Positions 1-5,806 of a DNA stretch of 10,264 nucleotides are shown piece after piece (the stretch's first letter is position 1; each line of letters starts with the position of its first letter). The translations under genes and the position numbers were made by a program. Source of the stretch: Phormidesmis priestleyi (GTDB lineage: Bacteria > Cyanobacteriota > Cyanobacteriia > Phormidesmidales > Phormidesmidaceae); the NCBI GenBank assembly GCA_003242115.1, contig QBMP01000156.1:1-10264 (forward strand), in the 5' to 3' direction. A model generated the notes under the pieces. The model was not told where the DNA came from. It saw only the letters and a program-made list of their open reading frames with translations, and made no database searches.

Positions 1-204
1 GGTGTCGGTATTGGCATAGCGATACACTGAGGCAGGGGAGCGATTGAGGATTTTTTGAACAGATTCAATCGGAATCAGCTGACCACAAGCCTCTATTGAA
101 ATGGCGTCCGAAATAGCGTCAGCCGAAATAGCATCCGTCGAAACAGTATCAGTGGCAGCGTTAGCAGTTGACTGAATATTGGAACTTACTATTTTCTGAG
201 CCAT
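1..204 (-). CDS. Partial unrecognised protein, N-terminal 68 residues, reads off left edge
   Basis: An open frame starts at ATG 204-202 and runs 68 codons to the window edge without a stop. A purine-rich AGGCGG (complement of 215-220) lies 10 bases upstream as a plausible ribosome binding site. Residues 1-36 are low complexity (Ala, Ser, Thr, Asp, Ile), with DAIS-type repeats built from a duplicated GAAATAGC-like DNA unit at about 101-132. From about residue 41 the sequence becomes ordered: LIPIESVQKILNRSPASVYR reads like a helix-turn-helix in which a first helix selects and a second, Ser/Arg/Tyr-rich helix binds DNA. That reading is inference from the look of the sequence; I do not recognise the family. 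The gene is divergent from the GAF gene. The C-terminus is missing, so no function is given. Confidence 0.6.
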   Translation of the reverse strand, partial: MAQKIVSSNIQSTANAATDTVSTDAISADAISDAISIEACGQLIPIESVQKILNRSPASVYRYANTDT

Positions 205-291
205 CGTGTCTGAGCCGCCTAAAGTCTGTATCAAGGTGAGACTTACCTGTATTGCTGTAAGCTTGTTCGCCGCACAATTAGCTGAGCAGAT

Positions 292-320
292 ATTATAGAT
301 ATGAGCTTTGGGCGGATAAC
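292..320 (-). promoter_or_regulatory. Possible promoter of the left-edge gene
   Basis: On the minus strand a perfect TATAAT lies at 297-292. A weak -35 match (TTATCC or GTTATC, around 314-320) sits 16-17 bases upstream. The start codon at 204 is about 85 bases downstream, which would give a leader of roughly 80 bases. The -10 is strong and the -35 poor, so only the -10 carries weight. Confidence 0.35.
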
Positions 321-409
321 CGAGCAGATATCGTCCGGCTCTAGCTATCCATATAAAGCCTTAGTTCCTTTTGCATTGCTGATCGCGTTTGTTTTTCATA
401 CCGTGAATT

Positions 410-437
410 TTGACAAAATGTGCTTCAACAATATGTT
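410..437 (+). promoter_or_regulatory. Sigma70-type promoter of the GAF gene
   Basis: A perfect -35 box TTGACA (410-415) is followed after 16 bases by TATGTT (432-437, four of six consensus bases). Transcription would begin near 444, about 60 bases before the ATG at 506. The apparent upstream start codon of the long reading frame, TTG at 410-412, is part of this -35 box, which argues that translation starts at 506 instead. Confidence 0.5.
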
Positions 438-505
438 CTGTAAATCAGCTCTTTAAAATAATTTTAAAAAACAACCGTAGCCCAATCAAGGGTTGCCGCG
501 ACTAT

Positions 506-1225
506 ATGAAAGCAAAAAATTACGATGAAGAGTCCGCTCGGCTCAAAGCCTTGAAAGATTATGACGTTTTAGATACGCCATCTGAGCAAGCTTATGACGA
601 CATTACGGCGTTGGCTGCTTTCATTTGCGATGTGCCCATAGCGCTGATCAGCCTAGTCGATGCTGACCGGCAGTGGTTTAAGTCCAAAGTAGGGCTAGCT
701 GTAAGTGAAACTACGCGCGATGTCTCCTTTTGTGCGCACGCTATCTTAAAGCAAGAAGTTATGGTGATTCCAGATACGCTACTCGATCAGCGTTTTTTGG
801 ATAATCCGCTGGTGACCTGTGCGCCAAATATTCGGTTTTACGCAGGCGTGCCGTTGCTGACACCTAGCGGCTACCCACTCGGCACGCTCTGTGTGATTGG
901 TCATCAGCCTAAGGTGCTGTCGGACGCTCAGTGCAGTACGCTGGCAGCGCTGGCGCGTCAGGTGGTTTCGCAGCTAGAGCTACGGCGGGTTTCGGCGCAG
1001 TTGGCCAATGCCTTAGAGCAAATAGAGGTGATGGCAAATTTGATTCCGATTTGCGCTTACTGCAAAGACATTCGCGATGATCAGGGCGATTGGTCAACGA
1101 TTGAAGAGTTTATGGCCAAGCATACTGAGGTGGAGTTTACGCATAGCGTGTGCGATCGCTGTATGCAGGAGCATTTTCCCGCTGCCGCCAAACTTTGGTC
1201 AGCGAAGAACAACTTTCTGACCTAA
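506..1225 (+). CDS. GAF-domain signalling protein with C-terminal CxxC module
   Basis: A 239-residue soluble protein. Residues about 36-165 form a GAF domain: ALISLVDADRQWFKSKVGL, the FCAHAI segment (75-80), IPDTLLDQRF and GVPLLTPSGYPLGTLCVI are typical of the GAF sensors widespread in cyanobacteria. A short helical linker (about 155-180) leads to a second conserved module with PICAYCKDIRDDQG (Cys183, Cys186) and HSVCDRC (Cys216, Cys219). These two CxxC pairs look like a metal or redox site, and such modules occur at the C-terminus of PAS/GAF and response-regulator proteins. There is no kinase, GGDEF or other output domain, so the protein probably acts through partners. I chose ATG 506 because the frame open from 410 runs over a promoter and its first 32 residues do not look like GAF sequence. 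The last codons overlap a convergent small gene. The ligand is unknown. Confidence 0.85.
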   Translation: MKAKNYDEESARLKALKDYDVLDTPSEQAYDDITALAAFICDVPIALISLVDADRQWFKSKVGLAVSETTRDVSFCAHAILKQEVMVIPDTLLDQRFLDNPLVTCAPNIRFYAGVPLLTPSGYPLGTLCVIGHQPKVLSDAQCSTLAALARQVVSQLELRRVSAQLANALEQIEVMANLIPICAYCKDIRDDQGDWSTIEEFMAKHTEVEFTHSVCDRCMQEHFPAAAKLWSAKNNFLT

Positions 1226-1360
1226 TGCCTTTTTTAAGGGAATGCCGGAGGCAATTTCAAGGCTAGGCATTTCTTGTCGGCACTCGGGACAAAACCAATA
1301 GATATCGCGGTGACGAATATGCCGCAGTAAGGCCGTATGGCAGCAAATACAAAAATTCAT
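1199..1360 (-). CDS. Small 53-residue cysteine-rich (CxC/CxxC) protein
   Basis: A minus-strand frame opens at ATG 1360 and closes with TGA at 1201-1199. It begins MNFCICCHTALLRHIRHRD and continues IYWFCPECRQEMP, giving Cys4, Cys6, Cys7 and a CPEC pair at 24-27. The spacing suits a small zinc ribbon. From memory, a LLRH-x-YWFC-xx-C-QEMP block recurs in cyanobacteria, both as tiny proteins and as a head domain on signalling proteins; that is recollection, not a search result. The remaining 20 residues are plain. The last 27 bases overlap the 3' end of the GAF gene antisense. The 75-base gap to the divergent methyltransferase gene would hold both promoters. The balance of Cys, Arg, Trp and Tyr is hard to explain as chance, so I call it a real gene despite its length. 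It is probably a partner or regulator in signalling. Confidence 0.65.
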   Translation of the reverse strand: MNFCICCHTALLRHIRHRDIYWFCPECRQEMPSLEIASGIPLKKALGQKVVLR

Positions 1361-1435
1361 AACTATCCCAGTGATAAGGTTTAAAAAGCCTTTATTAAGC
1401 TGACCTTTAGCCTAGCTGGAGAAAATGAAGTTTTT

Positions 1436-2299
1436 ATGAAGGGATCTAAGACCGACTCTAAGACCTATAGCGACGATTCTCACACAATCATTCATGGCGA
1501 TGCGCTAGAAAACTTACAGCGACTTGAGCCCGCGTCTGTTGACTTGATTTTTGCCGATCCGCCGTACAACATTGGCAAGAATTTTGACGGTCTGGTAGAA
1601 AATTGGTCAACGACAGACTTTTTGAGCTGGACGTATCAATGGATTGAGGCGTGCGATCGCGTCCTTAAGCCCAAAGGCAGTTTTTATCTGATGAACAGTA
1701 CTGAAAATATGCCCTATCTCGATATTAAGTGCCGTCAGCATTTTTATATCAAAAGCAGAATTGTCTGGGCCTACGATAGCTCTAGCGTACAGGCCAAGAA
1801 ATACTTTGGCTCGATGTATGAACCTATATTAATGCTTACCAAGCACGAAAAAGACTATACGTTTAATGCTGACGCGATTAAGGTAGAAGCCAAAACAGGG
1901 ACAAAACGCCAGCTCATAGACTATCGAAAAAATCCGCCTCAGCCCTACAGCACCGACAAAGTGCCGGGTAATGTGTGGAATTTCTCGCGAGTGCGCTTCA
2001 AAATGGAAGAGTATGAAAATCACCCCACTCAAAAGCCGGAGGCTTTGCTACAGCGGATTATTTTGGCGTCTTCTAACCCAGGAGAAGTTGTTCTAGATCC
2101 GTTTTCAGGCAGCTTTTCTACCAGTGCAGTCGCCAAGCGCTTAGGCCGAAAATCAATTGGCATTGAGATTAATGAAGCCTATGTAAAAATCGGCATTCGG
2201 CGCTTGGGCATCCCGTCAGACTATAGCGCTGAAGCGCTGATCAAAACGAAGCGGAGAAAAACAAAAAACCTGTCTAAGCGGGTTAGAGATTTTTCTTAG
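1436..2299 (+). CDS. yhdJ: DNA adenine-N6 methyltransferase, YhdJ-type, orphan
   Basis: A 287-residue enzyme of the beta class, in which the catalytic motif precedes the SAM motif. Catalytic DPPY is at 41-44 within FADPPYNIGKNFDGL. HPTQKPEALLQRIILASSNP (196-215) is motif X, and DPFSGSFSTSAVAKRLGR (221-238) followed by IGIEIN is the SAM-binding motif I. The protein matches Escherichia coli YhdJ along its length as I remember it, including the MNSTENMP, YDSSSVQAKK, KNPPQPYSTDKVPGNVW and RKTKNLSKR stretches. E. coli YhdJ modifies adenine in ATGCAT; the same target here is inference. No restriction endonuclease or specificity gene lies nearby, so it is probably a solitary methyltransferase. GGAG at 1418-1421 is a distant ribosome site for ATG 1436. 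A four-codon mini-ORF (1425-1439) ends in an ATGA overlap with this start. Confidence 0.93.
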   Translation: MKGSKTDSKTYSDDSHTIIHGDALENLQRLEPASVDLIFADPPYNIGKNFDGLVENWSTTDFLSWTYQWIEACDRVLKPKGSFYLMNSTENMPYLDIKCRQHFYIKSRIVWAYDSSSVQAKKYFGSMYEPILMLTKHEKDYTFNADAIKVEAKTGTKRQLIDYRKNPPQPYSTDKVPGNVWNFSRVRFKMEEYENHPTQKPEALLQRIILASSNPGEVVLDPFSGSFSTSAVAKRLGRKSIGIEINEAYVKIGIRRLGIPSDYSAEALIKTKRRKTKNLSKRVRDFS

Positions 2300-2373
2300 G
2301 ATTTTTCTGTTGTGGTTTTCCCAAGGTCTTTTTTTAAGAACTTTTCCAATAATACCAGTGCTTAAAAGGCGAC

Positions 2374-2435
2374 GCATCGGGCGACTCGTAGCGGAGAATC
2401 AGCGCAAAGCACCAACGAAATACATCGCCTGATGC
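2374..2435. repeat. Inverted repeat between convergent yhdJ and trpA
   Basis: GCATCGGGCGA (2374-2384) pairs with TCGCCTGATGC (2425-2435) over 11 positions with one G-U wobble, leaving a loop of 40 bases. It lies between the ends of two convergent genes and could take part in 3'-end formation for either transcript. It lacks the short loop and clean T-run of a classic intrinsic terminator. The T-rich stretch at 2329-2337 is 37 bases away on the trpA-distal side. Confidence 0.4.
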
Positions 2436-2457
2436 GGATGCGTTTGTACACCCAGAG

Positions 2458-3252
2458 CTATTGAATAGCAGCCTTTAGCGCCGTGCAAAACTCACCCACT
2501 GCGGCCAACCCTTCCGCTGGCGTGCCTTCCGCTAGCCGTTTGACAATCGCACTACCGACAATCACGCCGTCTGCGCCCCAGTCTTTAAGCTGCTTTGCCT
2601 GGGCGGGTTCAGAAACCCCAAACCCAACGCCAATCGGCTTGGCGGGGGCGCTGTGCAAACTGCTGAGCAGCCCTTCTACTCGGCTGGCAATTTCTTGACG
2701 CACGCCCGTCACCCCAGTGACGCTAACGAGGTAAACAAAGCCCTGCGACTTCTCCACAATCGCTTCAATTCGCTCTTTTGGAGAAGTCGGGGCCACCAGC
2801 AAAATCACCTCAATGCCAATCTCTGCCGATAGCTGTAGCAAACTATCCATTTCTTCTAGCGGCAGGTCAGGCACCACTAAGCCCCTGGCTCCGGCTGCAT
2901 AAATATCTTTTAAAAAAGTTTCTACGCCGCGATTGAGCACCGGATTGTAATAGGTAAATAAAATAATCGGAGCTGAGAGCTTCGGGCTTAAGTCTTTAAC
3001 CAGCGTGAGTACGGCTTCGAGCGTGGTGCCTTTTTGGAGCGATCGCGTGGCCGCTGCCTGAATGATTGGCCCATCTGCTAACGGATCGGCATAGGGCACC
3101 CCTAGCTCAATAAAATCAGCGCCATGACTATCCAACACCTGCAAAGCCGCAGCCGTCGTTGCCAAATCGGGATCACCCGCCGTAATAAACGGAATCAGGG
3201 CGCATTCTCCGGCTGCGCGTAGCCGATCAAACTGCTCTGTAATAGACACCAT
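2458..3252 (-). CDS. trpA: Tryptophan synthase alpha subunit
   Basis: A 264-residue TIM-barrel enzyme that cleaves indole-3-glycerol phosphate to indole and glyceraldehyde 3-phosphate and passes indole to TrpB through the alpha/beta channel in the cytosol. The active-site block [14 protein letters not shown] places the catalytic Glu at 49 and Asp at 60, the same numbers as the E. coli enzyme. PFITAGDPD (21-29), [20 protein letters not shown], and the phosphate-binding GVGFGVSEP and GVIVGSAIV segments are all present. It starts at ATG 3252 and ends with TAG. Length is normal and nothing is broken. It is the last gene of the probable ndhL-DUF3007-trpA group, 56 bases after DUF3007, a neighbourhood common in cyanobacteria. 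trpB and the other trp genes are not in this window, which is usual for the dispersed trp genes of the phylum. No attenuator is visible. Confidence 0.97.
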   Translation of the reverse strand: MVSITEQFDRLRAAGECALIPFITAGDPDLATTAAALQVLDSHGADFIELGVPYADPLADGPIIQAAATRSLQKGTTLEAVLTLVKDLSPKLSAPIILFTYYNPVLNRGVETFLKDIYAAGARGLVVPDLPLEEMDSLLQLSAEIGIEVILLVAPTSPKERIEAIVEKSQGFVYLVSVTGVTGVRQEIASRVEGLLSSLHSAPAKPIGVGFGVSEPAQAKQLKDWGADGVIVGSAIVKRLAEGTPAEGLAAVGEFCTALKAAIQ

Positions 3253-3254
3253 CG

Positions 3255-3289
3255 CTCAAAAAATACTCAAAAAAATAGACACTCAAAAA
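3255..3289. repeat. CTCAAAAA triplicate in the DUF3007-trpA spacer
   Basis: CTCAAAAA occurs at 3255-3262, 3266-3273 and 3282-3289, each copy followed by A/T sequence, and AATAGACAC occurs at 3241-3249 and 3274-3282. The repeats fill the 56-base spacer upstream of trpA and reach its first codons. They look like slippage products. On the coding strand they give TTTTTGAG runs just before the trpA start, with no clear ribosome binding site. Confidence 0.55.
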
Positions 3290-3308
3290 TAATATCGCCA
3301 AGCTGACC

Positions 3309-3641
3309 TTACGAGGCCGACTCTGCGGCTTGAGCCAGTTTCTCGGCCTCAACTTCAGCCTGTAGCTTGGCTAGCGCTTCGGGGTCCATTTCATCTAGCC
3401 GCTTTTGCAGTACGGCCTCTTCGTAGTCTTCGAGCTGCTGATAGTAAGTCATTTTCTTACTCGCGGCTCTAAATAAATAGGTCGCCGTCCAACCCAAAAG
3501 CCCAGCGATAAAAACCACCTGACTCCAAATGCCTGCCGACAGGCCATCCAAACCCGCCCAGGCAAACGCTAAATACAGCAGCCCACCTGCGGCAAAAATG
3601 CCAAAGCCGATTCCAATTACATCAATTCGTCGCACGGCCAA
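3309..3641 (-). CDS. DUF3007 family membrane protein
   Basis: A 110-residue protein. It begins MAVRRIDVIGIGFGIFAAGG and has two predicted membrane segments, about 8-29 and 38-57 (IWSQVVFIAGLLGWTATYLF), then a charged helical tail from about 63 to the end (YYQQLEDYEEAVLQKRLDEM and an AKLQAEVEAEKLAQ stretch) that could form a coiled coil. The layout and the RRIDVIGIG, GIWSQ, GWTATYLFR and MTYYQQLEDYEEAVLQKR blocks match the DUF3007 family of cyanobacteria and plastid-bearing organisms as I recall it; the function is not established. It sits between ndhL and trpA, 63 bases after ndhL. Linkage to an NDH-1 subunit and the membrane topology suggest a thylakoid location, perhaps an assembly or accessory role; that is inference. 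Confidence 0.85.
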   Translation of the reverse strand: MAVRRIDVIGIGFGIFAAGGLLYLAFAWAGLDGLSAGIWSQVVFIAGLLGWTATYLFRAASKKMTYYQQLEDYEEAVLQKRLDEMDPEALAKLQAEVEAEKLAQAAESAS

Positions 3642-3666
3642 GCCCTAACTTACACAGTCTCTATAC

Positions 3667-3696
3667 TTTCGGCGCTGTATTTTTCAGCGCTGTACC
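3667..3696. repeat. Two 15-base tandem units in the ndhL-DUF3007 spacer
   Basis: TTTCGGCGCTGTATT (3667-3681) and TTTCAGCGCTGTACC (3682-3696) agree at 12 of 15 positions. A third diverged GGCGCTG lies at 3715-3721, inside the end of ndhL. The spacer may have grown by local duplication of the ndhL 3' end. Confidence 0.55.
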
Positions 3697-3704
3697 TGCT
3701 AGAG

Positions 3705-3941
3705 CTAAACTTCTCGGCGCTGGGGTCGAAAGTTCAAAAAAGGACTCAACAGCAGCATCCCTGGGAAAAATACCAGCACTAGGCCATAGAGACCAAGCCG
3801 TTCGATAGAACTTGCGACGTAAAAACGCCGCTGCACATAAAATAGCAGCGCGCCAGGAATAATCACCAAATACAGCCCACCCACAATTGCATAGGTCGCC
3901 AGCGCTAAGAGGGTGGATGTTTCAAGTGCAGGAAATGTCAT
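3705..3941 (-). CDS. ndhL: NAD(P)H-quinone oxidoreductase subunit L
   Basis: A 78-residue thylakoid membrane subunit of cyanobacterial NDH-1, the complex that moves electrons from ferredoxin to plastoquinone in cyclic flow and respiration and supports CO2 uptake. The Synechocystis counterpart was first described as ictA from a carbon-transport mutant. Two hydrophobic segments are visible at about 10-35 and 49-68. The family signature lies between and after them: YVQRRFYVASSIERLGLYGL, then LVFFPGMLLLSPFLNFRPQ. Length is typical of NdhL. It heads the ndhL-DUF3007-trpA group. The start ATG 3941 has only a weak ribosome site. A promoter candidate lies about 30 bases upstream. Confidence 0.93.
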   Translation of the reverse strand: MTFPALETSTLLALATYAIVGGLYLVIIPGALLFYVQRRFYVASSIERLGLYGLVLVFFPGMLLLSPFLNFRPQRREV

Positions 3942-3971
3942 GGGTATACATACAGGACGTTTGCTCTATCT

Positions 3972-3999
3972 ATATTAGACCGCATTAGAGCGGATTAAA
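3972..3999 (-). promoter_or_regulatory. Possible promoter of the ndhL-DUF3007-trpA group
   Basis: On the minus strand TTTAAT (3999-3994) and TAATAT (3977-3972) are 16 bases apart, with the ndhL start 30 bases further on. The spacer holds a small inverted repeat with CCGC/GCGG arms around six bases (3980-3993) that could be an operator. The box matches are moderate. Confidence 0.35.
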
Positions 4000-4159
4000 C
4001 TGCGATCGCTGACATTAACTTGCGTCAAAAATTGGTTGCATCTAAGCCCGCTTGGTGGTGCAATAGACTTCTGTGACTAAGCTATTGATGTTTGAATCTG
4101 ATGCAAACGCTGTTAAAAAGGGCAGCGGCAGCGGGTTAAATCAGTGGCTAGGGCACTTT

Positions 4160-4243
4160 GGGGGCGTGGCGGAATGGTAGACGCTGCGGATTTAAAATCC
4201 GTTGATTGTAAAAGTCGTGCGGGTTCAAGTCCCGCCGCCCCCA
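4160..4243 (+). tRNA. trnL-UAA: tRNA-Leu(UAA), intronless
   Basis: The 84 bases fold as a class II tRNA. The acceptor GGGGGCG (4160-4166) pairs with CGCCCCC (4236-4242), with discriminator A at 4243. The T arm is GCGGG TTCAAGT CCCGC (4219-4235). The anticodon stem GCGGA/TCCGT encloses loop TTTAAAA, giving anticodon UAA. The long variable arm identifies leucine. CCA is not encoded and must be added afterwards. Many cyanobacteria and plastids carry a group I intron in this anticodon loop; here the loop is uninterrupted. No clear promoter is visible upstream. Confidence 0.96.
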
Positions 4244-4272
4244 TTTTTGAGATCCCGCTGTGGCGTGATCCC

Positions 4273-4316
4273 TATCAAGCCACAGATATCTGTGGCCTGA
4301 TATCTGTGGCTTGATA
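4273..4316. repeat. Hairpin with perfect 18-bp arms after tRNA-Leu, plus 14-bp tandem unit
   Basis: Bases 4273-4290 and 4299-4316 are exact reverse complements, with an 8-base loop (TGTGGCCT). The left part is also a perfect 16-base palindrome, CCACAGATATCTGTGG (4280-4295), because GATATCTGTGGC is duplicated with a 14-base step (4285 and 4299). Two mutually exclusive folds are therefore possible. It starts 30 bases after the tRNA and ends 94 bases before the next gene. No T-run follows, so it is a poor intrinsic terminator; it may stabilise or process the tRNA 3' trailer, or be a small mobile repeat. Confidence 0.8.
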
Positions 4317-4409
4317 TAAGGCGCTTGACATAGATATTTAGCGAACCCACGGCTTTTTCGAGACCTATCCGGGAAATCTATAGCTATCCCAGTTGCCAGA
4401 TGGATTGCG

Positions 4410-5771
4410 ATGGTTGTAAGTGGCGCGTTTCAAAATTCAGATCCGGAGCAAGGCGATCGCTCTACGCCGCCAGCATTTTATATGGCTCAGCAGCAACTCT
4501 ATGACGACTTGCTCGAAGCGGTCAGAAAATATTCTCCGGTGCAAGCGCTCGCCGAATTTGAAGATACGTTTTTCGGCTATACTCACACCGCCGACACTGA
4601 CGTATCGCCTTTTATTGGCAAAATTTTATTTGCTGATGATGAAGCAGAATTTCGCAATACCCTAAAGCGAGCTTGCTACATTTTCGTCAACAACTGGGAT
4701 CTGGCTCGTCAGGGCGAAATGGTGCATGAACTTCTAGCGCTCTTTCAGCATCCTAGCCTGGAAAAACCCACCCCCTTACCGAGCCTCAAACGCCTGAGGC
4801 AGTGGCTGCGAGACTTTGCCAAAAGCTCAGATTTTGAAGAACTCAAGCTATTCGCGATTCAGCGAGTCGGCTCCATTCAGCCCGGTCGCTGGAGCACTCG
4901 CTACGCCACCTATCAGCTCACCGCCCAATATATTAATGAGCGCAACTCGCTAGAGCAGCGAGAAGCGGCTCGCACCCTGTCACGGCGGCTCAAAAACAAG
5001 TTTAAGCATGACCTAGCGATGTACACGGCTTTTTCACAGCATTCTTCCCGGCTGGATCAAAAGTACGTAAATCCTACGGTGCTAGGCGATGGAGTGCTAT
5101 GGCTGATCAAGATCATTTTGGTGCGCCGAGGGCAGTATAGCTATCGCAACGTCGCCCGCTTATTTCAGCAGCAAACATGCGACTGCTTCTACCGAGACTA
5201 CAAAATCAGCCTGATAGAGTATCTGTGCTTTTCGATTGGCCAGCCAGACTTTTTGGCCACGATTGAAAACAACCTGGGTCCCAAGCTTACTCAGCTTTAT
5301 CCGCAGCACGACACCAAAACCGTCGATCCGTCTTTAAATTTAATTACCTGCAATCGCCTGATTGACTATCTCACTACAGCAGATGAAAATCATCCTTCAA
5401 AGCTTTTTCTTCAGATGCTTTCTCAGGGCAATCCGCTGAATGTCGTGATTATTTTGCTGAAAATCGTGCTGATTTCGCCCAATTCTCAGCTTTATCTGGA
5501 GGCTCGATTGGCCAATCTAATCGACTATTACAAGCAGTTTATGGAAGCAGAGTGCCGGGGTATTGTTCAGTTTTTAGAAATCTGCGGCGTTACCTTTGCT
5601 ATTTACAGTGACAACGTAGAGTACAACTTAGTTCAGGTTTCACCTAGACAAACTGGCGACTCGCCGCTGCTAAATGCCGATGAATTTCGGATTTTTTCGC
5701 GCAGCCTTAGATCTGCGCAACAGCGAGCCAAAGCTGAAATAGAACAGCGACAATCTCAAGTAGAGCCATAG
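4410..5771 (+). CDS. Conserved-looking protein of unknown function, 453 residues
   Basis: I do not recognise a named family, though the sequence has the feel of a conserved cyanobacterial protein. It is almost wholly helical and soluble, with no signal peptide and no long membrane segment. Blocks that look conserved are FEDTFFGYTH (about 49-58), CYIFVNNWDLARQGE, YINERNSLEQREAARTLSRR, VNPTVLGDGVLWLIKIILVR, LITCNRLIDYLTT, LFLQMLSQGNPLNVVIILLK and the closing VQFLEICGVTFAIYSDNVEYN. Helical-repeat or scaffold architecture is possible. ATG 4410 gives the longest product, but residues 1-24 are poorly ordered, and Met25 (4482, MAQQQLYDDLLEAV) is an equally good start; neither has a strong ribosome site. 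HIP1 at 4453-4460 falls within the doubtful N-terminal part. It stands alone after tRNA-Leu and is convergent with larC, 35 bases apart. Confidence 0.8.
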   Translation: MVVSGAFQNSDPEQGDRSTPPAFYMAQQQLYDDLLEAVRKYSPVQALAEFEDTFFGYTHTADTDVSPFIGKILFADDEAEFRNTLKRACYIFVNNWDLARQGEMVHELLALFQHPSLEKPTPLPSLKRLRQWLRDFAKSSDFEELKLFAIQRVGSIQPGRWSTRYATYQLTAQYINERNSLEQREAARTLSRRLKNKFKHDLAMYTAFSQHSSRLDQKYVNPTVLGDGVLWLIKIILVRRGQYSYRNVARLFQQQTCDCFYRDYKISLIEYLCFSIGQPDFLATIENNLGPKLTQLYPQHDTKTVDPSLNLITCNRLIDYLTTADENHPSKLFLQMLSQGNPLNVVIILLKIVLISPNSQLYLEARLANLIDYYKQFMEAECRGIVQFLEICGVTFAIYSDNVEYNLVQVSPRQTGDSPLLNADEFRIFSRSLRSAQQRAKAEIEQRQSQVEP

Positions 5772-5806
5772 ATTTATTTATTTATTGGTTGTACCTGCTG
5801 GCTCAA

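Larger units (their letters stand above)
205..505. other. Divergent intergenic control region, about 300 bases
   Basis: No convincing gene lies here. It separates the divergent left-edge gene and the GAF gene. It holds the minus-strand TATAAT, the plus-strand TTGACA/TATGTT pair, and a 10-base direct repeat GAGCAGATAT at 284-293 and 322-331 that brackets the minus-strand promoter. The repeat could be an operator pair, but that is inference. The 440-480 stretch is strongly A/T rich and would be the 5' leader of the GAF transcript. Confidence 0.5.

Noticed and set aside
1425..1439. Four-codon mini-ORF ATG AAG TTT TTA TGA overlapping the yhdJ start
   Set aside because: It could couple translation, but it is only three bases from GGAG and easily arises by chance in A/T-rich sequence.
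4325..4330. Perfect TTGACA upstream of the 453-residue gene
   Set aside because: No -10-like hexamer lies 16-18 bases downstream, so it is not supported as a promoter.
4160..4409. tRNA-Leu as an integration site with the hairpin as an att scar
   Set aside because: No integrase, no duplicated tRNA 3' end and no mobile genes are visible on either side.
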